DNA of 64,000 nt from Carnobacterium_A sp047553015 (GTDB taxonomy: Bacteria > Bacillota > Bacilli > Lactobacillales > Carnobacteriaceae): the NCBI RefSeq assembly GCF_047553015.1, contig NZ_CP180212.1, forward strand, positions 248,001 to 312,000, read 5' to 3'. The notes under the pieces are model-generated. The model was not told the DNA's origin and ran no database searches. It was given only the letters and a program-made list of their open reading frames with translations. A program made the position numbers and the translations under genes. Shown piece after piece: positions 1 to 6,721 of this stretch. Position 1 is the stretch's first letter; each line of letters starts with the position of its first letter.

Positions 1-1
1 A

Positions 2-259
2 AAAAATTTATATTTAGATCGTTTAGGAGTAAATGTGAATTATTCAAGAAAAGGAATCGCCAGTTTAATGCTTACTAAGGCAAAAGAAACAGCAAAAAAA
101 TTAGGAGTAAAGCATCTGCGACTTTTTGTTGTTGATACAAATAAACCTGCTATTCGTCTGTATAGTAAGAGTGGATTTGTAAGGGCTACGGGAATTTACG
201 ATGAGGTTATTGCTGATGATTTTATTTTACATGAATATGGATATGAAATAAAACTTTGA
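2..259 (+). CDS. GNAT-family N-acetyltransferase, C-terminal part (cut by window start)
   Basis: The reading frame is open to the left edge, so the true start lies outside the window. The visible 85 residues carry the acetyl-CoA-binding segment of GNAT enzymes (GVNVNYSRKGIASLML, matching the R-x-x-G-x-G/A pattern), followed by the typical final helix and strand (NKPAIRLYSKSGF). GNAT enzymes transfer an acetyl group from acetyl-CoA to an amine; the substrate cannot be told. A GTG at 35 could be read as a start, but it would remove part of the cofactor motif, so I treat the gene as truncated by the window rather than short. Confidence 0.8.
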   Translation, partial: KNLYLDRLGVNVNYSRKGIASLMLTKAKETAKKLGVKHLRLFVVDTNKPAIRLYSKSGFVRATGIYDEVIADDFILHEYGYEIKL

Positions 260-365
260 TTATCTCAATGAATGTTATTATCTTTTCTCATAACTTCTAG
301 AAAACTTTAGGACAACAATATTACCTTATTTACTATTTTTCAAAATAAAGAAAGGTTGTGGTTTT

Positions 366-767
366 ATCAAAAAGAAACGACTATTTTTTACTGCTGGTAT
401 TTTATTAGCACTTTTTCTTATTTTATCAAAGGTTATGGAGTCTGATAAACTAATACAGGTTGGAAGCCAAGTAGATGAAACAAGTTACAAATTTTCTAGA
501 GAAATAAAGGATAAAAAAAAGATAGCTGAATTTGAAAATTGGTTTGATGAAATTATATTTACTGAGGGACTAGACGAAATGAATGGGTATGCAGATATAA
601 TAGTACTAATACGTCATGATAACGACGGTACATTTACAAACCCTATTAGTGTCTGGTTTGACGAAGATGAATCAACAGTAGCAAATGGCATAGGTTCCGA
701 AGGTAGAACAGGTAAACTATCTAGTTCTCAGTTAAAAGATTTACGGAATATCATAGATTTAAAGTGA
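366..767 (+). CDS. small membrane-anchored or secreted protein of unknown function, unusual start
   Basis: The first ATG of this frame is at 435. Upstream of it, still in frame, lies a textbook N-terminal signal/anchor: a KKKR cluster followed by about 20 hydrophobic residues (LFFTAGILLALFLILSKV). The frame is open from 294 but holds no ATG, GTG or TTG before 435. A purine-rich AAAGG (351-355) sits ten bases before an ATC at 366 that would begin I-KKKRL. Either ATC is used as a rare start, or the start codon has mutated. The remainder is acidic and soluble, has no lipobox, and matches no family I recognise. From 435 the product is 110 aa; from 366 it is 133 aa. Confidence 0.55.
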   Translation: MKKKRLFFTAGILLALFLILSKVMESDKLIQVGSQVDETSYKFSREIKDKKKIAEFENWFDEIIFTEGLDEMNGYADIIVLIRHDNDGTFTNPISVWFDEDESTVANGIGSEGRTGKLSSSQLKDLRNIIDLK

Positions 768-876
768 TTTAACTAGATTCTAGATACACATAGTTACAAG
801 CAATTTCATGAGTTTACTACGTCATTTATCTGTATCGAGTAACTCAACTAATTTTCTAACTAATTTTATTAATTAG

Positions 877-920
877 AAAAAGGTCTTCTCACCTCATGTA
901 TAAGGTGAGAAGACCTTTTT
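877..920. terminator. bidirectional rho-independent terminator
   Basis: A perfect 18-bp inverted repeat (877-894 with 903-920) has a GC-rich core and A/T tracts on both sides. It sits between two convergent genes and can serve both. A weaker AT-rich stem (852-864 with 868-880) lies just upstream and shares the AAAA at 877-880, so the two cannot fold fully at once. Confidence 0.9.
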
Positions 921-950
921 TAAAAAACTAATTTCCTTAACACTGGACGG

Positions 951-1313
951 TTACAAAACATCATTTTTTATATTACTAATTATTTTAGAAATTAGTGAAT
1001 TATGATAGTCTAACGAATCTATAAAAAAGATTTGCGGTAGTTTATCTTTTAAGATTATTTTTTTTTGCAGTCCAGGAGCACAAATGACAAAATCATACTG
1101 ACGAGAAATTATTTCTTCTAAATCAGCTCGAGTATCATCCTTTACAACACTAACCGGATAGTCTAATTTTACTAATTCAGCTTTTAATGTATCTAGATAT
1201 CGTTTCCCTTTTCCAATACCCAAGAATGAAAAATCCGCGAAATCATAGTCTTCGGCGAAAACAGTTCTGTCGGTCATTGCAGGTACTTGATAAATGAGTA
1301 TGCCATATTTCAT
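951..1313 (-). CDS. hypothetical protein, 120 aa
   Basis: Not recognised. It starts at ATG 1313 behind an AGGGAG ribosome-binding site and has its own promoter (1342-1370). The protein is soluble, with alternating beta-strand and helix stretches (MKYGILIY at the N-terminus, YDFVICAPGLQ near residues 73-83, LPQIFFIDS near 92-100). This suggests a small alpha/beta fold such as a response-regulator-like or PTS IIB-like domain, but no catalytic Cys or phosphoacceptor motif is evident. Its neighbours are other small unknown genes, which gives no functional context. Confidence 0.55.
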   Translation of the reverse strand: MKYGILIYQVPAMTDRTVFAEDYDFADFSFLGIGKGKRYLDTLKAELVKLDYPVSVVKDDTRADLEEIISRQYDFVICAPGLQKKIILKDKLPQIFFIDSLDYHNSLISKIISNIKNDVL

Positions 1314-1341
1314 AAACTAACTCCCTTATTCTTTTGATATA

Positions 1342-1370
1342 ATTATATGCGTTTATAATACACAATACAA
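1342..1370 (-). promoter_or_regulatory. sigma-A type promoter of the 120-aa gene
   Basis: On the minus strand TTGTAT (1370-1365) and TATAAT (1347-1342) are 17 bp apart, and the gene starts about 30 bases downstream. Confidence 0.6.
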
Positions 1371-1680
1371 GTATGACTAAAAAGGTGTTCTCCAAAATAG
1401 CTAGGCAATACAAAGATTTCTTATTTTAAATAAAGTCTCTTCTAAAGAAAGAGGCAAAGAAAATAGCTAGTTTTTACATTATAGAGCTTAACCAAAATTT
1501 GTGTTGGTATACTAAATTATGCCAAATCTTTACTAGCACGCTCTCTGATTTTGTCTAATCTTTTCAGACACTTTTTCACTATATTAAAAAATAAGATAGG
1601 CATGTATTTAATTTCTTGTTGACAAGTAAACTTGGTATAAATAGACTTAGATTGCAAACAAAACTTGGCGAGGTGAATAA
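1371..1680. other. gene-poor spacer with a promoter for the following pair
   Basis: No gene is supported on either strand. Near the right end TTGACA (1619-1624) and TAGACT (1642-1647) are 17 bp apart, which would drive the membrane protein/XRE pair. A GAGGTG ribosome-binding site follows just before the GTG at 1681. The minus-strand open frame here mostly mirrors the next gene. Confidence 0.5.
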
Positions 1681-1989
1681 GTGGAAAAAGAAGAGATTTT
1701 GAAAAGGTATCGTAAAACAGGAGAAGATGAAAGGAAGACAGATGTAAATACTCAGTCAGATTTACAAGGGTTTTATGGATTAAGCTTTTTATCTTTACTA
1801 ATAATGGGATATCAGATTTACCGAGAGTTACCATTTGGAGATATTCCAGCTTTATTATTTGTTTTTTTATCAGTAGGGGCTTTCTTTCGCTATAAAGCGA
1901 GCAAAGAAAACCATTATCTTTGGATGAGTATCGTTACGGGTCTACTTTGTATTAGTCTTCTCGTATGGTATATCATTCAAACATGGTGA
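1681..1989 (+). CDS. small three-helix membrane protein, partner of the XRE regulator (DUF6442-like)
   Basis: It starts at GTG 1681. The first 35 residues are charged and hydrophilic (MEKEEILKRYRKTGEDERKT), followed by three predicted membrane helices at about residues 38-55, 58-75 and 83-100. The layout of a charged MxKEEIL head plus three short helices resembles the DUF6442-type proteins of Firmicutes, which commonly sit directly upstream of a tiny Cro/CI-type regulator, as here. The biochemical role is unknown. The stop codon abuts the regulator, so the two are almost certainly co-transcribed and translationally coupled. Family assignment is from memory of the pattern. Confidence 0.65.
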   Translation: MEKEEILKRYRKTGEDERKTDVNTQSDLQGFYGLSFLSLLIMGYQIYRELPFGDIPALLFVFLSVGAFFRYKASKENHYLWMSIVTGLLCISLLVWYIIQTW

Positions 1990-2001
1990 ATGGAGGATTT
2001 T

Positions 2002-2211
2002 ATGGAAACAGATGAATTGATCCTTCAAAATCACTTGAAAGAAGTAAGAAAAGCTGCTAGCTTATCGCAACGGGAATTAGCAGAAATAGTAGGAGTCTCT
2101 CGTAACACAATCAGTTCTGTAGAAACGGGACAATTTAATCCAACAGCTAAATTAGCATTAATTTTATGTGTTGCTTTAGATAAAAAATTCGAAGAATTAT
2201 TTTACTTTTAA
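2002..2211 (+). CDS. XRE (Cro/CI) family HTH regulator, 69 aa
   Basis: Nearly the whole protein is one helix-turn-helix DNA-binding domain: SQRELAEIVGVSRNTISSVE is the classic HTH_3 helix pair, followed by GQFNPTAKLALILCVALDK. An in-frame ATG at 1990 exists, but the GGAGG at 1992-1996 lies five bases before ATG 2002, so 2002 is the better start and gives METDELIL. There is no effector domain. It probably controls its own two-gene operon with the membrane protein upstream, perhaps with the membrane partner modulating it; that is inference. Confidence 0.85.
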   Translation: METDELILQNHLKEVRKAASLSQRELAEIVGVSRNTISSVETGQFNPTAKLALILCVALDKKFEELFYF

Positions 2212-2439
2212 GTAGGATAATATAAAAAATTAGGATATATTTAATAGAATTGGGTAGTTTTGATGGAAGTATATCTAGAAAACGTAGTCTAAAAAACAGC
2301 ATTAGTTGATATGAATGAAACGTTGTCAGATTTAAGTGCATTAAAAGTAAACTCCAAAGATAAGTCGAGGATAAGGATATCCTCAGAGACTGGTTTGCTA
2401 AGTCACTTTTTGTCGTTCGGTTTTACTAGTATCCTTTAT

Positions 2440-2475
2440 TAAAAATTAAAAGAGAACCTCAATTATGGGTTCTCT
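2440..2475 (-). terminator. rho-independent terminator of the minus-strand gene
   Basis: An 8-bp perfect stem (2451-2458 with 2468-2475) is followed, on the minus strand, by a T-rich tract (plus-strand A-run at 2440-2450). It lies just past the stop of the 112-aa gene. Confidence 0.7.
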
Positions 2476-2490
2476 CTACATCCTATTTAG

Positions 2491-2829
2491 TTAATAATCT
2501 AATTGTCTCAAATATAAGAGAAGATTTTTATCGTTATCTAATTTAAAATTATATTGACGGATTTTACTTTCTAGTTTCTTATCTATTCTAGATTGTTTGC
2601 TAAATAAGTTGAGAATAAGATAGATTAATTCAGAGAAAAGAGAAAGTGATCCACCCGAGCCTAGCTCTACTCCAATTAACTCATCGTCGGTTAATTTTGT
2701 TTTGACTAGTTTTTTAACTTTATCGTTGTATTCCCCTTTAATAAGAATATAGAATTCTCTTTTACGTAAGGCCTCCAATAACTCATCATCATTACGAACG
2801 TCATGGTAAACCATAGTATCCTTCTTCAC
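2491..2829 (-). CDS. hypothetical protein with a short hydrophobic segment, 112 aa
   Basis: It starts with GTG at 2829 behind a strong GAGGGGGA ribosome-binding site; the ATG just upstream runs straight into a stop. The N-terminal part (NDDELLEALRKREFYILIKGEYNDKVKK, shown here in two pieces: NDDELLEALRKREF and YILIKGEYNDKVKK) resembles small Firmicute proteins that pair such a head with a Gly-rich hydrophobic stretch. Here residues about 57-77 (GSGGSLSLFSELIYLILNLF) are the hydrophobic part. The C-terminus is basic and polar. Function is unknown; possible membrane association is inferred only from hydrophobicity. Confidence 0.55.
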   Translation of the reverse strand: MKKDTMVYHDVRNDDELLEALRKREFYILIKGEYNDKVKKLVKTKLTDDELIGVELGSGGSLSLFSELIYLILNLFSKQSRIDKKLESKIRQYNFKLDNDKNLLLYLRQLDY

Positions 2830-2937
2830 ATCATTTCCCCCTCTAATCGTTCAATCAACCAGTGTTCTTGTCCGTTTAATTGTAACCGAATTCACATGAG
2901 AGAACAATAGAATAACGAATTAAAGTCCTCTTCATTT

Positions 2938-3228
2938 TTATGGCCTAAAAGCGTACCAGACAAAAATAGCATAAACCATAAAAAGAATAGAAGGAACATA
3001 GGCTATAAAAAGTAAAACAGAAGACAATTTAATCTTTTTATAAGCAATAAAAATGAAGTTCTTTACATGAAGGACTAAAAAGAATAAAGCCACAAGCAAT
3101 AAAATAAATTGAGCTATTCCAATTGGATAATATCCAAAGTAGATAGGAATAGTTGCATAAATAAAGTAGGTTCCCAAAAATAGACAATTTAGGATAGCTA
3201 GAATGAAATAATTTTTCTTAATACTCAA
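2938..3228 (-). CDS. small integral membrane protein, 96 aa
   Basis: It starts at TTG 3228, eleven bases after an AGGAGG site. Three hydrophobic helices are visible at about residues 7-28, 34-56 and 69-92 (for example YPIGIAQFILLLVALFFLVL). Basic residues between helices 2 and 3 (YKKIKLS) suggest which loop faces the cytoplasm. There is no recognisable family motif. It is transcribed in the same direction as the 112-aa gene, with about 110 bp between them. Confidence 0.55.
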   Translation of the reverse strand: MSIKKNYFILAILNCLFLGTYFIYATIPIYFGYYPIGIAQFILLLVALFFLVLHVKNFIFIAYKKIKLSSVLLFIAYVPSILFMVYAIFVWYAFRP

Positions 3229-3431
3229 AACAATCGATTCCTCCTTTTTAATTCTACAAACTAGATTTTAAGACACTCACTGGATTAAGTATACTAATAG
3301 AAAGAAATAAAGAAGTTTTTTTTAATTGATTAGAGACTAATCGTATCTTTAGTTGAATTGTTAAGAACAAAAGATTAAAATGAAACCGTATTTACAACTA
3401 GATAGCAGCTAGATATAAAGAAGGAAAAATA

Positions 3432-3737
3432 ATGAGCAAACAAATTCCAAAAGCTATAAAGGTAGAAATGGTTGCAAGTATCCTAAAAATTGAATTTGAT
3501 AATGCTAAGGTCAAATTTCTCAGATCTCACTATAATAAAGATATAGTGGATTCTTTTTCTCTTAAAAAAGGAAAAAAGAAAAGATTTAATCTTCTTTTAG
3601 CAGCAAATAATAGTTGGTTAGGTAGTGAGACAGCTATTGAAAGTAATGGAACTGTTATTTTGAATGGAAAAGATAGTTACACACGAGAAGAGCTATGGAA
3701 TGAAAGCAAAGTTCATATCGCTTATTTAGCTGAATAA
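3432..3737 (+). CDS. hypothetical protein, 101 aa
   Basis: ATG 3432 follows an AAGGAAAA site. The product is small, soluble and basic in the middle (SLKKGKKKRF), with beta-rich stretches after it (TAIESNGTVILNGKDSY). It has no transmembrane segment, signal peptide or known motif, and I do not recognise it. It stands alone between the minus-strand membrane gene and pepF. Confidence 0.5.
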   Translation: MSKQIPKAIKVEMVASILKIEFDNAKVKFLRSHYNKDIVDSFSLKKGKKKRFNLLLAANNSWLGSETAIESNGTVILNGKDSYTREELWNESKVHIAYLAE

Positions 3738-3840
3738 TTCATTCTGTTATATTCTAGTCTGACACGGATAAGCATTCTCACTTTATCTATCTTACGCTGA
3801 GTTTCAAAAGAGGATAGAGGCTAGTTTTAGCTAATTTATT

Positions 3841-3869
3841 TTTAGTATTTTTTATTTTAATGGTATACT
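3841..3869 (+). promoter_or_regulatory. promoter of the oligoendopeptidase gene
   Basis: TTTAGT (3841-3846) and TATACT (3864-3869) are separated by 17 bp, and the -10 is preceded by TGG. The gene begins 65 bases downstream. Confidence 0.6.
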
Positions 3870-3934
3870 TAATCAGAAAATAACATAAAATCAATAGAGA
3901 AAATAATGGAGAAAATGAAAAGGAGCGAATAAGA

Positions 3935-5746
3935 ATGGGACAAGAAAAATTAAAAAATCGAGCAGATGTTCTTGAAGAATTAACGTGGGATTTAACCGCT
4001 CTTTACGAAACAACGGAAGATTTTCAGAAGGCTATCGAAGAAATGAAAGCAGCAACAGATAAATTTTGTCGCGATTATGAGGAACAGTTGAATGATGCTA
4101 AGACTATCGGATCAGCTTTAAAAGAGTATGAACAAATTATGCAATCAGCTTCTTTAATCAATCATTATGCTTTTTTACCAGAAGCCGCAGATATTACGAA
4201 TCCAGCTAATACAGAGCTTTCTCGTTTTGTAAATAATTTATTAGCTGAGATAAATACTCAATTATCATTCTTTGATTCTGAATTAATCGGAAACGATTCA
4301 GATATTCTTCAGCAAGTTGCACAAATAGAGCCATCCTTTGCTGCTTATATTCGACACATTAAAGAAAAAAAGAGCATTCAATTGGATCCCTCAGTAGAAA
4401 AAGCACTAGCGCAACTCGGTCCAGTATTAAATGCACCTGAATCTATTTACGAGCAAGCTCGCTTAGCAGATATGGATTTTGGCAATTTTACTGTTGATGG
4501 CAAAGAATACTCATTAAGTTTTGTTTCTTACGAAGAATATTATATGTATCATAGTGATACAGCTATTCGCCGTGCAGCTTTTGATAAATTTTCAGCCGTT
4601 TTAGCCAATTATCAAAATGCAGTAGCAGAAACGTATTATACACAAGTACAAAAAGAAAAAACGTTAGCTACCATGCGAGGTTTTGATTCAGTATTTGATT
4701 ACTTATTATTTGATCAAGAAGTAGACCGTGACTTATATAATCGTCAAATCGATACGATTATGGATGATTTAGCTCCAATTATGCAAAAATACATTACACA
4801 TGTTAAAGAAGAAAATAAGTTAGATAAAATGACGTATGCTGATTTAAAAATTGATTTAGATTCAACGTATTCATTAAATGTAACGGTTGAGGAGTCTAAA
4901 GAATTAGTCGCTGATGCTTTAAGTGTTTTAGGTCAAGACTATGTAGACCTAATTTTAAAAGCTTACCCAGAGCGCTGGGTAGATTTTGTTCAAAATAAAG
5001 GGAAATCAACAGGTGGTTTTTGCACTAATCCTTACGGTAAGCATCCTTATGTTCTAATGTCTTGGACAAATCAACTGTCTGATGTGTATACGTTGATTCA
5101 TGAATTTGGCCATGCCGGACAAGCGATATTATCTGCAAATGCTAACTCTATTTTAGGTGAAGAGCCATCGCTTTATTTAATAGAAGCACCGTCTACCTTC
5201 AATGAACTATTGCTAACTGATTTATTGAAACGAAACAGTACGGATGCTCGCAAAGAACGATTTGCTTTAACAAACATGTTAACAAATACGTATTTCCATA
5301 ACTTTATTACGCATTTATTGGAAGCAGCCTATCAAAGAGAAGTTTATCAATTGGTAGATGCAGGGAAAAGTTTTGATGCGGCTAAATTGAGTGAGATTAA
5401 AAAAGCTGTTTTGACTAAATTCTGGGGTGATGCTGTTGAAATAAATCCCGGTGCTGAACTGACGTGGATGCGACAAAGTCATTATTACATGGGACTTTAT
5501 TCTTATACGTATTCAGCAGGATTAACGATAGCAACGCAAGCTTTCTTGCGAATTAAAAAAGAAGGTCAGCCGGCCATTCAAGAGTGGCTAGAATTTTTAG
5601 CACTAGGCGATCAATACGAACCTGCAAAAGCAGCGTTAGTCGCAGGGGTAGACATCACAACAACGAAACCATTAGATGATACAATCAACTATTTAGCTAA
5701 TTCTGTAGATAGAATTATTGAATTGAGTAAAGAAATAAAGCAGTAA
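3935..5746 (+). CDS. pepF: oligoendopeptidase F, M3 family zinc metallopeptidase
   Basis: This 603-aa cytoplasmic peptidase degrades short peptides (roughly 7-17 residues in characterised PepF enzymes) and serves peptide recycling. The zinc site HEFGH is at residues 389-393, with the downstream Glu segment (IEAPSTFNELLLTDLL) supplying the third ligand. The N-terminal helical region (about 1-300) is typical of the M3B group. The length matches the family (about 600 aa). The start ATG 3935 follows AAGGAGCG. It is a single-gene unit with its own promoter; no peptide transporter is adjacent. Confidence 0.95.
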   Translation: MGQEKLKNRADVLEELTWDLTALYETTEDFQKAIEEMKAATDKFCRDYEEQLNDAKTIGSALKEYEQIMQSASLINHYAFLPEAADITNPANTELSRFVNNLLAEINTQLSFFDSELIGNDSDILQQVAQIEPSFAAYIRHIKEKKSIQLDPSVEKALAQLGPVLNAPESIYEQARLADMDFGNFTVDGKEYSLSFVSYEEYYMYHSDTAIRRAAFDKFSAVLANYQNAVAETYYTQVQKEKTLATMRGFDSVFDYLLFDQEVDRDLYNRQIDTIMDDLAPIMQKYITHVKEENKLDKMTYADLKIDLDSTYSLNVTVEESKELVADALSVLGQDYVDLILKAYPERWVDFVQNKGKSTGGFCTNPYGKHPYVLMSWTNQLSDVYTLIHEFGHAGQAILSANANSILGEEPSLYLIEAPSTFNELLLTDLLKRNSTDARKERFALTNMLTNTYFHNFITHLLEAAYQREVYQLVDAGKSFDAAKLSEIKKAVLTKFWGDAVEINPGAELTWMRQSHYYMGLYSYTYSAGLTIATQAFLRIKKEGQPAIQEWLEFLALGDQYEPAKAALVAGVDITTTKPLDDTINYLANSVDRIIELSKEIKQ

Positions 5747-5806
5747 TTAAAACGACTGGTGCAATCAGAGAAAAACGATAAAAACTAGCTAAACCTCTTT
5801 TATTTC

Positions 5807-5823
5807 TTAACAAAACTTGTTAA
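5807..5823. repeat. 7-bp inverted repeat (TTAACAA / TTGTTAA)
   Basis: The arms at 5807-5813 and 5817-5823 are perfect, with a 3-bp centre, and lie about 29 bases before the CAP-protein start. The size and symmetry suit a protein-binding site rather than a terminator. No regulator is assigned. Confidence 0.4.
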
Positions 5824-5851
5824 ACTAATTTAAATGGAAAGGGGATGGCGT

Positions 5852-6535
5852 ATGAAACGTTTTTTTTCTTCTATAGTGCTCATAATCGTGGCATTAATAA
5901 TAGGTTTCTGGCTAGGTAAGACAGATGCGTTACAAGGTACTTGGGTCGGAGATACTCTTTCTGATACTGTAGAAAAATTTCCTACTCTTGAATCAATCCA
6001 ATCTACCATAGAAGGTGAAGGTTCTTTTAAAAAAGGGAAGCCAACTCCTGGAAGTCAAGTACAAGAATCAGTAGCGGTAGCTAAACCAGAAGTGGAAATC
6101 AACGAAAAAACAGCGACGATTGATTATCAACTGCTAGAAAACACTATTTTTGATTTATTAAATCAAGTTCGCCGTGAAAATAATGTAGCTGAATTAACAC
6201 CGAACGCTCAATTAAAAAAAGCTGCTCGAAAACGAGCGAAAGAAACAGAGCAATCTTTTTCTCATACAAGACCAGATGGTAGGGATACATTTACTATTCT
6301 TGAAGAAGCAGACTACCAGTACATCTATCAATTAGCTGGTGAAAATCTAGGAATGGCTACAAATTATCTAGATGAGACAGGGATGGCGGAGTTATTGTCT
6401 GATGGTTGGGTGGATAGCCCAGGACACTATGAGAACATGATTCATAAAGACTTTGAAGAAATAGGGATTGGTGTTTCTTTTGATGGAGAAAATATTTACG
6501 CTGTTCAACTTTTTGGAACACCAATGGCGAATTGA
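5852..6535 (+). CDS. membrane-anchored CAP/SCP-domain protein (extracellular)
   Basis: ATG 5852 is preferred over the upstream ATG 5834 because AAAGGGGATG precedes it at proper spacing. From 5852 the protein begins MKRFFSSIVLIIVALIIGFW, a single N-terminal membrane anchor or uncleaved signal. A linker follows, then a C-terminal CAP (cysteine-rich secretory/SCP-like) domain from about residue 95: LLNQVRRENN, FSHTRPDGRD, AGENLG and WVDSPGHYENM are the hallmark motifs, with His residues that line the CAP cavity. The domain architecture is that of the YkwD/SafA-related secreted CAP proteins. The molecular role of bacterial CAP domains is mostly unknown; cell-wall association is inferred. Confidence 0.85.
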   Translation: MKRFFSSIVLIIVALIIGFWLGKTDALQGTWVGDTLSDTVEKFPTLESIQSTIEGEGSFKKGKPTPGSQVQESVAVAKPEVEINEKTATIDYQLLENTIFDLLNQVRRENNVAELTPNAQLKKAARKRAKETEQSFSHTRPDGRDTFTILEEADYQYIYQLAGENLGMATNYLDETGMAELLSDGWVDSPGHYENMIHKDFEEIGIGVSFDGENIYAVQLFGTPMAN

Positions 6536-6629
6536 AACTCATTTTAACTTGTTTATATTCCTATGAAAATAGTGATGTAAGCAAGTTTTTTTATCAAGTA
6601 AATATTTTTACTTAATAAGTGATTTGAAG

Positions 6630-6658
6630 TTTACTAAACGAATAGACTATGGTATATT
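6630..6658 (+). promoter_or_regulatory. promoter of the galactoside operon
   Basis: TTTACT (6630-6635) and TATATT (6653-6658) have a 17-bp spacer. Transcription would begin near 6665, exactly at the operator described next. Confidence 0.6.
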
Positions 6659-6662
6659 TCAC

Positions 6663-6679
6663 TTGGTAAGCGATTCCAA
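6663..6679. promoter_or_regulatory. cre-like / LacI-family operator at the galactoside promoter
   Basis: The 17-bp element TTGGTAAGCGATTCCAA has outer TTGG/CCAA arms and a central CG. Bases 6665-6678 match the catabolite-response consensus TGWNANCGNTNNCA at every specified position but the first. LacI-family proteins (CcpA or the GalR encoded at the end of this operon) bind such sites. Its place right at the predicted start of transcription suits repression. Which of the two proteins uses it cannot be read from the sequence. Confidence 0.6.
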
Positions 6680-6721
6680 AAAGGTGAAAAGGAAGTATAC
6701 ATAGAAAAGGGGTAAATCAAT

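Noticed and set aside
1517..1834. Minus-strand frame of 105 codons
   Set aside because: Its N-terminal half lies antisense to the membrane-protein gene, it has no ribosome-binding site, and composition is that of a shadow. The basic C-terminal stretch alone is not enough to call a pseudogene.
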